64,000 bases of DNA from Aquipuribacter sp051216895 (GTDB lineage: Bacteria > Actinomycetota > Actinomycetes > Actinomycetales > JBBAYJ01), in contig NZ_JBPKAO010000001.1 in assembly GCF_051216895.1 (NCBI RefSeq), positions 1 to 64,000 of the forward strand. Direction: 5' to 3'. Positions 26,380 to 36,375 of the stretch are shown one piece after another (position 1 is the first letter of the stretch; every line of letters starts with the position of its first letter). Under the pieces are notes generated by a model. The model made no database searches. It saw nothing but the letters and a program-made list of their open reading frames with translations, and had not been told where the DNA came from. The position numbers and the translations under genes are program-made.

Positions 26380-27092
26380 GCACGGGTGGGGCCGGGCCGG
26401 TCGACGGTCCCCAGGGCGGGGCCGACGTGGTCCGGGTGCTCGTCGTCGACGACGACCCGCTGGTCCGCAGCGCCCTGTCGTTCGTGCTCCGCGGCGCGGC
26501 CGGGGTGGAGCTGGTCGGGGAGGCCGGGGACGGCGACGAGGTGAGCGACGCGGTGGCCCGCCACCGCCCCGACGTGGTGCTGATGGACATCCGGATGCCG
26601 CGGGTGGACGGGCTCACCGCCACGGCCGCGCTGCGACGTCGGCCCGGGGCGCCCGAGGTGGTGGTGCTCACGACGTTCGACGCGGACGAGCAGGTGGTGC
26701 GCGCGGTGCGGGCCGGGGCGGGCGGGTTCCTGCTCAAGGACACGCCACCGGCCGACATCGTCGACGCGGTGCGCCGGGTCGCGGCCGGGGAGGCCGTGCT
26801 GTCCCCGACGGTGACCCGCGGACTGCTGCGCCACGTCTCGGCCCTGGACGCGGAGCAGCCCGCCGACGAGCGGCAGCGGGCGGCCAAGCAGGCTCTGGAG
26901 GGCCTGACCGACCGCGAGCGGGAGGTCGCCGTGGCCGTGGCGCAGGGCCTGCCCAACGCGCAGATCGCCGAGGCGCTGTACATGAGCCCGGCGACCGTCA
27001 AGGCCTACGTGTCACGCCTGCTGGCCCGGCTCGGCCTGGACAACCGGGTGCAGGTGGCCCTTCTGGTCCACGACGCCGGGGCGCAGCGGTGA
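26376..27092 (+). CDS. LuxR/NarL-type response regulator
   Basis: A 238-residue regulator: receiver domain with acidic pocket VVDDDPLV (about 24-31) and phosphoacceptor Asp71 in LMDIRMPRVDG, then a LuxR helix-turn-helix (LTDREREVAVAVAQG ... SPATVKAYVSRLLARL). The GTG start overlaps the kinase stop (GTGA); a GTG at about residue 18 (VVRVLVVDDD) would give a shorter form closer to the family's usual start. Partner of the upstream kinase. The DUF1697 gene overlaps its stop. Confidence 0.9.
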   Translation: MSTGGAGPVDGPQGGADVVRVLVVDDDPLVRSALSFVLRGAAGVELVGEAGDGDEVSDAVARHRPDVVLMDIRMPRVDGLTATAALRRRPGAPEVVVLTTFDADEQVVRAVRAGAGGFLLKDTPPADIVDAVRRVAAGEAVLSPTVTRGLLRHVSALDAEQPADERQRAAKQALEGLTDREREVAVAVAQGLPNAQIAEALYMSPATVKAYVSRLLARLGLDNRVQVALLVHDAGAQR

Positions 27093-27637
27093 CGCGGATC
27101 GCCCTGCTGCCCCGCGGCATCAACCTCGGCGCCCGGAACAAGGTGTCCATGCCGGCGCTGCGGGAGGCCATGACCGCCGCCGGCTTCACCGGCGTGCAGA
27201 CCTACCTGGCCAGCGGCAACGTCGTCGTGGAGCGGGGCGGCGAGGCGCCGCAGGAGGTGGCGGACCGGTTCCGCGCGCTCGTCGCGGACCGGTTCGGCGT
27301 CGACACGCCCTGCCTCACGCGGTTGCGGGACGAGGTCGATGCCACCGTGGACGCCGACCCGCTCGGGACCTTCCCCGGGGTGGCAGCCGACCCGTCCCGC
27401 CACTCGGTGACGTTCTGCTCCGCACCGCCGGACCCGGACGCGGTCGCGGCGCTGGACGCGGCGGCCTACCTGCCCGAGCGGTTCGCCGTCGTCGACCGTG
27501 ACATCCACCTGTGGCACCCCGACGGCACGCGCAACGCCCGGCTGCCCCAGGCCGTCAGCCGGCTCGTGACGGGGGTGGTGTCCGCGCGCAGCTGGCGCAC
27601 GGTGCTGGCGCTGCAGCGCATGCTCACACCCCGGTGA
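27089..27637 (+). CDS. DUF1697 family protein
   Basis: A 182-residue protein matching DUF1697: ALLPRGINLGARNKVSMPAL at the N-terminus, TYLASGNVVVE near residue 40, and the C-terminal region ending in SARSWRTVLALQRM. The biochemical role is unknown; the family is common and single-domain. The GTG start overlaps the response-regulator stop (GTGA), so it is read in the same transcript without obvious functional link. Confidence 0.87.
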   Translation: MTRIALLPRGINLGARNKVSMPALREAMTAAGFTGVQTYLASGNVVVERGGEAPQEVADRFRALVADRFGVDTPCLTRLRDEVDATVDADPLGTFPGVAADPSRHSVTFCSAPPDPDAVAALDAAAYLPERFAVVDRDIHLWHPDGTRNARLPQAVSRLVTGVVSARSWRTVLALQRMLTPR

Positions 27638-27665
27638 GGTGCGTCGTGACGGGGGCCGGGGCATG

Positions 27666-27701
27666 ACGCAGGCCCGGCGCGAGAAGCCACCGGGCCTGCG
27701 T
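27666..27701. terminator. bidirectional terminator hairpin
   Basis: ACGCAGGCCCGG (27666-27677) pairs perfectly with 27690-27701 around a 12-base loop, between the convergent DUF1697 and subtilase genes. A second, weaker GC hairpin follows at about 27716-27736. Confidence 0.8.
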
Positions 27702-27751
27702 CTCCCCTCCCACGGGACGAACGGGGCTCCGCCCCCCGTCCGTCCGGCGGG

Positions 27752-29038
<1,287 letters not shown>

Positions 29039-29235
29039 GGATAGCTCCTCGGGTGTGGTCCGGCGCCGGGCGACACCCGGCGGACCGGACGCTACCTCGG
29101 AGTCATGACAGATGTAAGACCTTGTGCAATGTCATGTCATGAGTCGTGGTCGGGCGGTCCCCGGGTCAGGCCGCGAGCAGGACGGATAGGGTCGACCCAC
29201 CCTGACCGCCACGGTCCGGGTCGCTGGGGGGACCG

Positions 29236-29463
29236 ATGACACGCAACCTGCTGGACCAGCCGACGCTGCTCCTGCTGTTCCTGGTCGTCATCCCGTTCGT
29301 CCTGTTCGTGTCGGCGCTCGTCGACATCCTCCGTCGGCCGGGGATCGACGGCGTGACGAGGCTCACCTGGGTGATCGTGGTCCTGGTCCTCCCGCTGGTG
29401 GGAGCGGTGCTGTGGTTCGTCCTGCGCGCCCGGTTCGGGACGGCACCCGCCTCCTCGGGATGA
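29236..29463 (+). CDS. PLDc_N-domain small membrane protein
   Basis: A 75-residue protein with two membrane helices: LLLLFLVVIPFVLFVSALVD and WVIVVLVLPLVGAVLWFVL, the pattern of the PLDc_N (phospholipase D N-terminal-like) family, here without any phospholipase domain. A ggggg site precedes ATG 29236. Role unknown. Confidence 0.75.
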   Translation: MTRNLLDQPTLLLLFLVVIPFVLFVSALVDILRRPGIDGVTRLTWVIVVLVLPLVGAVLWFVLRARFGTAPASSG

Positions 29464-29537
29464 GCCTCCGGGTCCGGCGCGTTGTCCGGCAGTGGCACCC
29501 ACCGGTGCCGCGACCAGACCGCGAGGAGATCCACGAA

Positions 29538-30620
29538 GTGACGACGTCCCTGCTCAGCCCGGTCCGCCTCGGTGCGTTCGACCTGCCCAACCGGTTCGTC
29601 ATGGCCCCGCTCACCCGCACCCGCACGGGTGAGCAGCGCGTGCCCGGCGACCTCAACGCCGAGTACTACCGCCAGCGCGCCGGCGCCGGCCTGATCGTGT
29701 CCGAGGCCGCCGCCATCACCCCCGAGGCCGTCGGCTACAAGTGGACCCCGGGCCTGTGGAACGACGACCAGGTCGCCGGTTGGCGCACCGTCACCGACGC
29801 CGTCCACGCCGCCGACGGCCGGATCGTCGCCCAGCTCTGGCACGTCGGCCGGATCAGCCACAGCTCGTTCCACGACGGGCAGCCGCCCGTGTCGTCGACC
29901 GACCGGGCGGCCGAGGGCGCCATGTCGTTCACCGCCCAGGGCTACGAGGCCACCTCCACCCCGCGCCGGCTGACCTCCGACGAGCTGCCCCGCGTGGTCG
30001 AGGACTACCGCCGCGCCACCGTCCGCGCCCTGGCCGCCGGTTTCGACGGCGTCGAGGTCCACGCCGCCAACGGCTACCTGCTCGAGCAGTTCCTCGCCGA
30101 CGGCGTCAACGACCGGACCGACTCCTACGGCGGCGACGTCGAGAACCGGGCCCGGCTGACGCTGGAGGTCGTGGACGCGGTCGTCGAGGCGACCGGCGAC
30201 CCGGCCACCGTGGGCATCCGGCTGTCGCTGGGCAACGGCACCGCCGGCACGACCGACACCGACGTGCAGGGCGTGCTGACCTACCTGGGCGCCGAGCTCG
30301 ACCGTCGTGGGCTGGCCTACGTGCACTACATCGAGCCCGTCGTGGACGGCGAGCGTCAGGTCGCGCTGACGGAGACCCTCCGGCGCACCTGGCGTGGCCC
30401 GCTCGTCCTGGCGCAGGGCTTCACCCCCGAGACGGCGGAGGCCGCCGTCGCCGAGGGCCGCGCCGACGCCGTCGCCTTCGGACGGGCGTTCATCAGCAAC
30501 CCCGACCTGCCCGAGCGGCACCGGGTCGGCGCCGAGCTGGCCGAGGCCGACTCGTCGACCTTCTACGGCGAGGGCCCCGAGGGCTACACCGACTACCCGG
30601 CGCTGCCCGACGCCGCCTGA
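29538..30620 (+). CDS. Old Yellow Enzyme family alkene reductase
   Basis: A 360-residue FMN-dependent NAD(P)H oxidoreductase. FMN-binding MAPLTRTRTGEQ (about 21-32), the substrate-binding pair in GFDGVEVHAANGYLLEQFL (His and Asn), TDSYGGDVENRAR, and C-terminal VAFGRAFISNPDLPERHR are the usual family blocks. GTG 29538 follows a gaggag site and matches the family N-terminus. The enzyme reduces activated C=C bonds or nitro groups in the cytosol; the natural substrate is unknown. Confidence 0.9.
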   Translation: MTTSLLSPVRLGAFDLPNRFVMAPLTRTRTGEQRVPGDLNAEYYRQRAGAGLIVSEAAAITPEAVGYKWTPGLWNDDQVAGWRTVTDAVHAADGRIVAQLWHVGRISHSSFHDGQPPVSSTDRAAEGAMSFTAQGYEATSTPRRLTSDELPRVVEDYRRATVRALAAGFDGVEVHAANGYLLEQFLADGVNDRTDSYGGDVENRARLTLEVVDAVVEATGDPATVGIRLSLGNGTAGTTDTDVQGVLTYLGAELDRRGLAYVHYIEPVVDGERQVALTETLRRTWRGPLVLAQGFTPETAEAAVAEGRADAVAFGRAFISNPDLPERHRVGAELAEADSSTFYGEGPEGYTDYPALPDAA

Positions 30621-30717
30621 ACCACCCAGCACCACCGGACCCACCTGCGAGGGCGGGGTCGTCGACGCGGCGCACGCGCGCCCGCGACGGCCCCGCCCTC
30701 GCCGTTTGCCCTCCGGG

Positions 30718-30755
30718 GTTTGTACCGATACGTTGATACGACGTTCGATACAAAC
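30718..30755. promoter_or_regulatory. palindromic operator, probable YtrA-type GntR site
   Basis: GTTTGTACCGA (30718-30728) and TCGATACAAAC (30745-30755) form an inverted repeat with one mismatch, and GATAC occurs three times across it. It lies just upstream of the membrane-protein/GntR operon, the expected place for autoregulation. Confidence 0.6.
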
Positions 30756-30769
30756 AGAGGGAGAGACGC

Positions 30770-31681
30770 ATGACACCGCTAGTCCTGGCGGTCGCGGCGA
30801 CCGCCGTCGCCGCCGTCGTCCTGGCCTGCACCTGGACACCGCTCGGGGGGCGGCTGCTGCTGCGCGGCACGGCCCGGCGGGCCGACCTCGCCCCGCCCGT
30901 CCACGACCGCGGGCAGGTCGTCCGTCGTCTGCAGGAGCGGACCACCGCGGCGACGTCGGGCCTCCTGCTCGGTCTCTGGGTGGCGGCCGTCGTCGTGCCG
31001 CCCGACCCCGCGCCGGGGGAGGAGCTCGTGGTCCCCGACGCCATCCCGCTGGCCATGGGGGCCGGGTTCGTCGGCATGGCGCTCGCCGCGGCCGCGTACG
31101 CGCTCCTCGCGGTGCGCCGTGCCCCCGACTCCGACGCGCCGCGTGTCGCGCGCACCCGTGAGGTCCGCCTCGGTGACTACGTCAACGGCCTCGAGCGGTG
31201 GAGCACGGTCGTCGCCTGCCTGGTCCCCACCGCCGTCGGCCTCGTCCTCGCGGTCCTGCTGGCCGACCCCGCCGTCGCCGGGGTCGACCCGCTCAGGATC
31301 GGCCTGCTGGCCCTCGTGCCGCCCGCCCTGCTCGTGCTGTCACTGGCCGCCGGCGGGGTGGTGCTGAACGCCCGCCGCACCGTGTCCAGCCCGGAGGAGC
31401 TCGCCTGGGACGACGCCCTGCGGTCGCAGGCCCTGCGCGACATCGTCAGCATGCCCATGTACGCCGGGCTCGTCGCCACGCTGGGGCTGGGTCTCGAGGT
31501 CGCCCGCGCGGTCCCCGACGAGCGCATCGCCGTCGGCCTTACCGGGTTGTGGGTCATGCTCGCGCTCGGGGTCCTGCTGGTCCTGCTGGTCGTGATGCTC
31601 GCCAGCCGCCCCGCCCGGCACTTCCGGCTCCGGCTGTGGCCCGTCCCGCCCGCCGTCGCCCGGGCCGGGGCCCGGCCGTGA
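30770..31681 (+). CDS. polytopic membrane protein in a GntR-regulated pair
   Basis: A 303-residue protein with about six membrane helices (near 1-20, 62-80, 95-115, 150-172, 182-205, 240-285). No enzymatic motif is seen and I cannot name a family with confidence; it resembles membrane partners that accompany YtrA-type regulators. A gagggagaga site precedes ATG 30770. The GntR gene starts by GTGA overlap at its stop, and a palindromic operator lies upstream. Confidence 0.75.
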   Translation: MTPLVLAVAATAVAAVVLACTWTPLGGRLLLRGTARRADLAPPVHDRGQVVRRLQERTTAATSGLLLGLWVAAVVVPPDPAPGEELVVPDAIPLAMGAGFVGMALAAAAYALLAVRRAPDSDAPRVARTREVRLGDYVNGLERWSTVVACLVPTAVGLVLAVLLADPAVAGVDPLRIGLLALVPPALLVLSLAAGGVVLNARRTVSSPEELAWDDALRSQALRDIVSMPMYAGLVATLGLGLEVARAVPDERIAVGLTGLWVMLALGVLLVLLVVMLASRPARHFRLRLWPVPPAVARAGARP

Positions 31682-32049
31682 TTCTCCAGGTGGACCCCCG
31701 CTCGGCCGTCCCGCCCTACGAGCAGGTCCGCAGCCAGGTCGTCGCCCAGGTCGACGCGGGGCTGCTCCGCCCCGGCGACCGGCTGCCCCCGGTGCGTCGA
31801 CTGGCCGGGGACCTGGGCCTGGCGTCGGGGACCGTCGCCCGCGCCTACCGCGAGCTGGAGGCGGCCGGTGTCGTGGTCACCCGGGGCCGCAACGGCACGG
31901 TGGTGGCCGCCACCGGCGACGTCACCGAGCAGCGGGCTCAGGAGGCCACGCTGGTCTACCTGTCCGCGCTGCAGCGGCTGGGCCTCGGCGCCGACGACGC
32001 GGTCCGGCTGCTGCGCCAGGTCGGCGACGGCCGCACCCGCCCCACCTGA
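31678..32049 (+). CDS. YtrA-type GntR transcriptional regulator
   Basis: A 123-residue regulator with an N-terminal GntR winged helix (PPYEQVRSQVVAQVDAG, RLPPVRRLAGDLGLASGTV) and only a short helical C-terminal tail, the YtrA subfamily build. Such proteins repress operons containing membrane transport genes and their own gene. The GTG start overlaps the upstream gene stop (GTGA). The inverted repeat before the operon is the likely operator. Confidence 0.9.
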   Translation: MILQVDPRSAVPPYEQVRSQVVAQVDAGLLRPGDRLPPVRRLAGDLGLASGTVARAYRELEAAGVVVTRGRNGTVVAATGDVTEQRAQEATLVYLSALQRLGLGADDAVRLLRQVGDGRTRPT

Positions 32050-32060
32050 CCCCGGCGGTC

Positions 32061-32750
32061 CTAGCCGGCCCGGGCCTGATCGCCGACCGGCGTCCGCTCG
32101 CCCCCGGTGCCGCGCCGCAGCAGCCGGTCGGCCCCGTGCGCCACCGCGGCCAGGCCCAGCAGGAGGACGGCGACCCCGCCGCAGTTCAGCAGGACCTGCG
32201 CCCAGCCGAGCTCGTCGACGTCGACGAAGGGGTACGGCCAGAAGCCACCGACCAGGGGTCCGCGCACGAGCGTGAAGGTGAGCCAGAGCACGGGGAACAC
32301 CGCGCTCAGCGCCACGACCCCCCAGGTGGTGCGGCCACGGGGCCCGAACAGCACCCAGCCCAGGACGGCCAGGACCGGCACGACCGTGTGGACGGCCACG
32401 TCGGCGACGTAGCCCCACCCGCTCAGCTCGACCAGCCCGGCCAGGACCGAGTGGTAGACGACGCCCGTGACCGTGATCGCGACCAGCGACGTCAGGCGGA
32501 GCACCCGGCGCAGCCGGGTGTCGCGGTCGGGGTCCAGCGCCGTCAGCAGGGCCGACGCCGCCACCAGCAGGTTGGACTGGATGGTGAAGAACGCGAAGAC
32601 GTTGAGACCGCGGGCCAGCGGGGTGCTGAAGTACCCGGTCTCCACCGCCGCCGAGAGCGGGACCTGGACGGCCACGGCCACCACCACGACGGCCGCCGTC
32701 AGCAGGAACCAGGCACGGGCGAGCGGCTCGTTGCGCACGGGGGCGATCAC
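32061..32750 (-). CDS. Pr6Pr family membrane protein
   Basis: A 229-residue protein with six probable membrane helices. FFTIQSNLLVAAS, VVYHSVLAGL and FPVLWLTFTLVRGP...FWPYPFVDV are the characteristic blocks of the Pr6Pr (FAR-17a/AIG1-like) family. GTG 32750 is chosen because the residues upstream are Arg-rich and unlike the family. Function unknown in bacteria. Convergent with the GntR gene twelve bases away. Confidence 0.8.
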   Translation of the reverse strand: MIAPVRNEPLARAWFLLTAAVVVVAVAVQVPLSAAVETGYFSTPLARGLNVFAFFTIQSNLLVAASALLTALDPDRDTRLRRVLRLTSLVAITVTGVVYHSVLAGLVELSGWGYVADVAVHTVVPVLAVLGWVLFGPRGRTTWGVVALSAVFPVLWLTFTLVRGPLVGGFWPYPFVDVDELGWAQVLLNCGGVAVLLLGLAAVAHGADRLLRRGTGGERTPVGDQARAG

Positions 32751-32805
32751 GCGCGAACGGTCGCACACCGCCGTCCGCGGGACAACGCAGCCGACCGCGA
32801 CGGTC

Positions 32806-34443
32806 TCAGTGCTCGTGCCCCGCCGCGCCGGGGAACAGCCTGGCCGCCCCGTCGGCCTGCCGGTCCGTCGACGGCGTCGCGACCTCGTGGGACGCATCGT
32901 GGACGTCGCCCGCCTCGCCGCCGGGCCCCACGAGCACCAGCTGCCCCATCATCCCCTGGTCGTGGTGGGCCAGCAGGTGGCAGTGGTAGAGGTACGGGGC
33001 GTCCGGGTCGGGCGGTCCGTCGTGGCGCACGACGAGCCGGGCCACGCCGCCGGGCGGCAGCAGGACGGTGTCCTTCCACCCGGTCAGGTGGGCCGGCGGC
33101 GGCGACCCGTCCAGCTCGGCCACGACGAACGAGGTGCCGTGCAGGTGGAAGTTGTGGGGCATGCCGTCGAGGTTGCGGACCGCCCACTCCTCGGTCGTGC
33201 CGGTCTCGGCCACCTCGTCGACGCGCGACATGTCCATCCGCAGGCCGTTGATCGCGTTCCCGCCCGCCAGGTCGAACGTCCGGGTCACGGTGGCGTCCTG
33301 CACCGCCAGGTCCGGCGCCGGGGCCAGCGTCCCCGCCAGCGGCGGGCTCGCCCGGAGCCGCTCGGCCGCCCGCAGCTCGAGCACGTCGAACCGGTCACCC
33401 GCCCCGGACATCCGCGCCATGACCCCGGCGACACCGAGGTCCGGTGGTCGGCTCTGCAGCACGACCCGCTCGCCCGGCCCGACCCGGACCACGACCTCGG
33501 CCCGCTCGCCCGGCGACAGCATCACCGACCCGGTGCTCACCGGCGCCGGGAGCAGCCCGCCGTCGGTCGCGACCAGGTCCATCGGCCGGCCGTCGTCGAG
33601 CACGAAGTCGTAGACCCGGGCCGCCGAGGCGTTGAGCAGGCGCAGCCGCACGGCCTCGGTCGTCACGTCGAGGAACGGCCCCACCGTGCCGTTGACCAGC
33701 AGCGTGTCGCCCAGCGGGCCGGTGACCTCCAGGAACCCGTTGCCCCGCGCGAGCGAGCCGTCGCCCCCCAGCCTCACGTCCTGGACCATGACGGGGACGT
33801 CGTCCACGCCGTAGCCGTCGGGCAGCCCGCCCGGCGCGGCGGCGGGATCGTCCACCAGGAACATCCCGTAGACCCCTCGGCGGACGTGCTCGGCGGTCGT
33901 GCCGTGCGCGTGCGGGTGGTACCAGCCCGACGTGGCCGGCTGGTCGACCCGCCACGACGGCGACCAGGACCCACCGGGCCGGACCAGCCGGTGGGGTCCC
34001 CCGTCGGACGCGGCGGGCACGTGGAGCCCGTGCCAGTGCAGCGTGGACGTCTCGGGCAGCTCGTTGCGGACGTCGACGCGGACCCGTTCGCCACGCTGCA
34101 CGCGGACCGTCGGGGCGAGGTGGGCGCCGTCGACTCCCCACGTCTCGGTGTCGCCGCGGCCGGTCAGGTCGGTCCGACCGGTCTGCATCGTCAGGTCGAA
34201 GACCCGCGTCCCCCCGGCGTCCACGGTCGAGGCCGCGAGGGCCGGGATGCGCAGCGGTCGCTCGAAGGTCACCGCCCCGACCGTGTCGGTCCGCCCGTTC
34301 CACCACAGGGCCACGGCCCCCACGACGGCGATCATCACCGGCACGGTCACCGAGACGACGACCGCCAGCACGACCGCACCGCGACCGCGGCGCCCCGGCG
34401 CAGGGGGCGTCGGGTGGTGCGCCTGGACGGCTGGGGAGGTCAT
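32806..34443 (-). CDS. multicopper oxidase
   Basis: A 545-residue exported oxidase with one N-terminal membrane helix (about 22-48) preceded by Arg residues. Copper ligands: HWHG (His136, His138), YHPHAHG (His176, His178), HNFHLHG, and YHCHLLAHHDQGMMG with the type 1 Cys. Three cupredoxin domains are implied. A His-containing C-terminal tail ends GHEH. Family members oxidise Cu(I), phenols or metals outside the membrane. A long intergenic region separates it from the NYN-like gene. Confidence 0.92.
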   Translation of the reverse strand: MTSPAVQAHHPTPPAPGRRGRGAVVLAVVVSVTVPVMIAVVGAVALWWNGRTDTVGAVTFERPLRIPALAASTVDAGGTRVFDLTMQTGRTDLTGRGDTETWGVDGAHLAPTVRVQRGERVRVDVRNELPETSTLHWHGLHVPAASDGGPHRLVRPGGSWSPSWRVDQPATSGWYHPHAHGTTAEHVRRGVYGMFLVDDPAAAPGGLPDGYGVDDVPVMVQDVRLGGDGSLARGNGFLEVTGPLGDTLLVNGTVGPFLDVTTEAVRLRLLNASAARVYDFVLDDGRPMDLVATDGGLLPAPVSTGSVMLSPGERAEVVVRVGPGERVVLQSRPPDLGVAGVMARMSGAGDRFDVLELRAAERLRASPPLAGTLAPAPDLAVQDATVTRTFDLAGGNAINGLRMDMSRVDEVAETGTTEEWAVRNLDGMPHNFHLHGTSFVVAELDGSPPPAHLTGWKDTVLLPPGGVARLVVRHDGPPDPDAPYLYHCHLLAHHDQGMMGQLVLVGPGGEAGDVHDASHEVATPSTDRQADGAARLFPGAAGHEH

Positions 34444-34558
34444 GACGGCCAGCCTCCGCGCTGCCGTCGCGCCCCGGAATGGGGTTCACGACCCCACGGG
34501 ACGGGGGTTTGCCCCCGCGTCCGACCACGGCAGACCCGACACCTGACACCATGCACCC

Positions 34559-35164
34559 GTGGCACTGGGCAACCAACGAGGCGAGTGGGACGACTACGAG
34601 TGGTTCCGTCTTGCGGACCTGCCCGCGCCCCGACCACGCCGCGCGGCCGTCGCCGTCCTCGAGGAGGACGACGCCACCGCCGGGATGCTCGGCGAGGCGC
34701 TCAAGGGCTGGGTCCGCTCCAACCCCGTCTGGCACGACGGGGCGGGTGACCGGGTGCTGCTGGTCGACCTGGACAACCTGCGCGCCGGTGCCGTCCGCTG
34801 GCGGGCCCGGATGGAGCTCGTGGTGGCGCTGGCCCGCTCGGCCGACCACGTCGTGATCTCCGGCCAGCACGCCGCGGTGGACCGCGGCCTGCCCCACCTG
34901 GCCGAGTTCGGCTCCGTGGCGCAGCCCGTGCCGGACGGCGCGGACCTGGCCGACTTCGTCCTGCTCGAGGGGGCGCAGGCCGTGGTCGCGCGGAGTCGCC
35001 AGGTGGTGGTGCTCAGCAACGACGGGATCTTCGCCGAGCTGGCCGACCGGGGCCCCGTCACGGTGCTCAGCCCGGGCGCGAGCGCCCTGAGCGACCGGTT
35101 GTTCGACGCCGCCAAGGTGGTCATCGACCTGATGACCCTGGAGCGCCGGCTCGCCCCGGCGTAG
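34559..35164 (+). CDS. NYN/PIN-like domain protein
   Basis: A 201-residue protein of no named family. Residues 65-190 have the layout of a NYN/PIN ribonuclease fold: VLLVDLDNLRAG (Asp70, Asp72, Asn73), a VISGQHAAVD strand, ADLADFVLLEGA (Asp129, Asp132), then VVVLSNDGIFAEL (Ser153, Asn154, Asp155). The acidic residues sit where the metal-binding site of NYN domains lies, so RNA cleavage is possible but unproven. An acidic N-terminal extension precedes the domain. The GTG start has CACCAT six bases upstream. The ClgR-like gene follows nine bases after the stop. Confidence 0.7.
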   Translation: MALGNQRGEWDDYEWFRLADLPAPRPRRAAVAVLEEDDATAGMLGEALKGWVRSNPVWHDGAGDRVLLVDLDNLRAGAVRWRARMELVVALARSADHVVISGQHAAVDRGLPHLAEFGSVAQPVPDGADLADFVLLEGAQAVVARSRQVVVLSNDGIFAELADRGPVTVLSPGASALSDRLFDAAKVVIDLMTLERRLAPA

Positions 35165-35167
35165 CCT
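35162..35167 (+). promoter_or_regulatory. -10 element TAGCCT of a leaderless transcript
   Basis: TAGCCT overlaps the TAG stop of the NYN-like gene and lies six bases before ATG 35174, so the ClgR-like gene may have its own leaderless transcript. Confidence 0.5.
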
Positions 35168-35173
35168 CGCACC

Positions 35174-35539
35174 ATGACGGCCACCGCCGGCACCACCCGA
35201 GCCACCCCGCCGTTGCGCGTCCTGCTCGGCCACGTGCTGCGCCGGCACCGCACGACCCAGCGCCGCACCCTGGCCGACGTCGCCCGCGACGCCCAGGTGT
35301 CCACGCAGTACCTGTCGGAGCTGGAGCGCGGCCGCAAGGAGGCGAGCTCCGAGGTGCTGGCCGCGCTGTGCCGCTCCCTCCACCTGGACCTGGCCGACCT
35401 GCTGGGCGAGGTCCGCGACGACGTGCTCGTGCTGCGCAGCTCGACCACCGTGGTGGGGGCTCGCGTCGTGGCGCTCCCGTCGCACCAGCGGGTCGCCGGC
35501 CCGGGACCCCGCTCGCAGCCGCAGCTGCGCGCCGCCTGA
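35174..35539 (+). CDS. ClgR-like XRE regulator
   Basis: A 121-residue Cro/C1-type helix-turn-helix regulator. RRTLADVARDAQVSTQYLSE and LERGRKEASSEVLAALCRSL closely follow the ClgR pattern, the activator of clp protease genes in Streptomyces, Mycobacterium and Corynebacterium. ClgR normally carries a C-terminal degron; this protein ends in QLRAA, a hydrophobic Ala-Ala end compatible with Clp proteolysis. It is convergent with clpP, which strengthens the assignment. The gene symbol is withheld because another XRE regulator remains possible. Confidence 0.8.
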   Translation: MTATAGTTRATPPLRVLLGHVLRRHRTTQRRTLADVARDAQVSTQYLSELERGRKEASSEVLAALCRSLHLDLADLLGEVRDDVLVLRSSTTVVGARVVALPSHQRVAGPGPRSQPQLRAA

Positions 35540-35548
35540 CCCCGGGGG

Positions 35549-35567
35549 CGGACGTCGGGGACGTCCG
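35549..35567. terminator. hairpin between convergent clgR-like and clpP genes
   Basis: CGGACGTC (35549-35556) pairs with GACGTCCG (35560-35567) around a GGG loop between the two stop codons. Confidence 0.6.
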
Positions 35568-35581
35568 GCCCGGCCTCCGCC

Positions 35582-36223
35582 TCACCCGTGCGCCCGGCGC
35601 ACCCCGGACGAGGCGGGGGCGAACCCCGGCTGCCCCCGGTCCGACGGCCCGACCGTCGCCCCGGGCATGCCGTCGGCTCCGCTCACCACGTGGTCCACGA
35701 ACCCGTAGTCCTTCGCCTCCTGCGCGGTGAACCAGCGGTCGCGGTCGGAGTCACGGAGCACCTCCTCCAGCGTGCGACCGGTGTGGAACGCGATCCGCTC
35801 GGCCGTCACCGCCCGGGTGTGGCGCAGGTTCTCGGCCTGGATGGCGATGTCGCTGGCGGTGCCGCCGATCCCGCCGGACGGCTGGTGCATGAGCACGCGG
35901 GCGTGCGGCAGGGCGTACCGCTTGCCCGGGGTGCCGGCGCAGAGCAGGAACTGCCCCATCGACGCGGCCAGCCCCATCACCACGGTGGCGACGTCGTTGG
36001 GGACGAACTGCATCGTGTCGTAGACCGCCATGCCGGCCGTGATCGAGCCGCCGGGGGAGTTGACGTACAGGTGGATGTCGCGGTCGGGGTCGTCGGCGGA
36101 CAGCAGCAGGAGCTGGGCGCAGACGGCGTTGGCGGTGGCGTCGTCGACCTGCGTGCCGAGCACCACGATGCGCTCACGCAGCAGGCGTTCCAGGACCGGG
36201 TCGGTGGAGAGGGTGGCTGTCAT
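35582..36223 (-). CDS. clpP: ATP-dependent Clp protease proteolytic subunit
   Basis: A 213-residue ClpP-family serine protease. Catalytic Ser88 in GLAASMGQFLL, His113 in LMHQPSGG, Asp162 in DSDRDRWF; NSPGGSITAGMAVYD forms the oxyanion strand. ATG 36223 begins MTATLSTDPVLERLL, shorter at the N-terminus than housekeeping ClpP, and the C-terminus has an extra GADGMPGATVG tail. Only one clpP is present here, without clpX or a second clpP beside it, so it may be an accessory paralogue. It is convergent with the ClgR-like regulator gene. Confidence 0.92.
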   Translation of the reverse strand: MTATLSTDPVLERLLRERIVVLGTQVDDATANAVCAQLLLLSADDPDRDIHLYVNSPGGSITAGMAVYDTMQFVPNDVATVVMGLAASMGQFLLCAGTPGKRYALPHARVLMHQPSGGIGGTASDIAIQAENLRHTRAVTAERIAFHTGRTLEEVLRDSDRDRWFTAQEAKDYGFVDHVVSGADGMPGATVGPSDRGQPGFAPASSGVRRAHG

Positions 36224-36375
36224 ACCTCGACGGTGCTCGCCGCGGTGCGCACGGTCACGGCGTTCTGCTGCGGGCGGCTCTGCCCACGGCAGCAGCACCC
36301 TCCTCCGCCCACCGGCTCGGGACGGGCGGCCGCGGGTCGTCCCCGCTGCGCCTGCCCGAGCCGGACCGACCTCCC

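Noticed and set aside
36224..36300. ClgR box upstream of clpP
   Set aside because: A CGC...GCG pair is present near 36236, but the spacing is six instead of the expected five bases and the flanks do not match, so I do not claim it.
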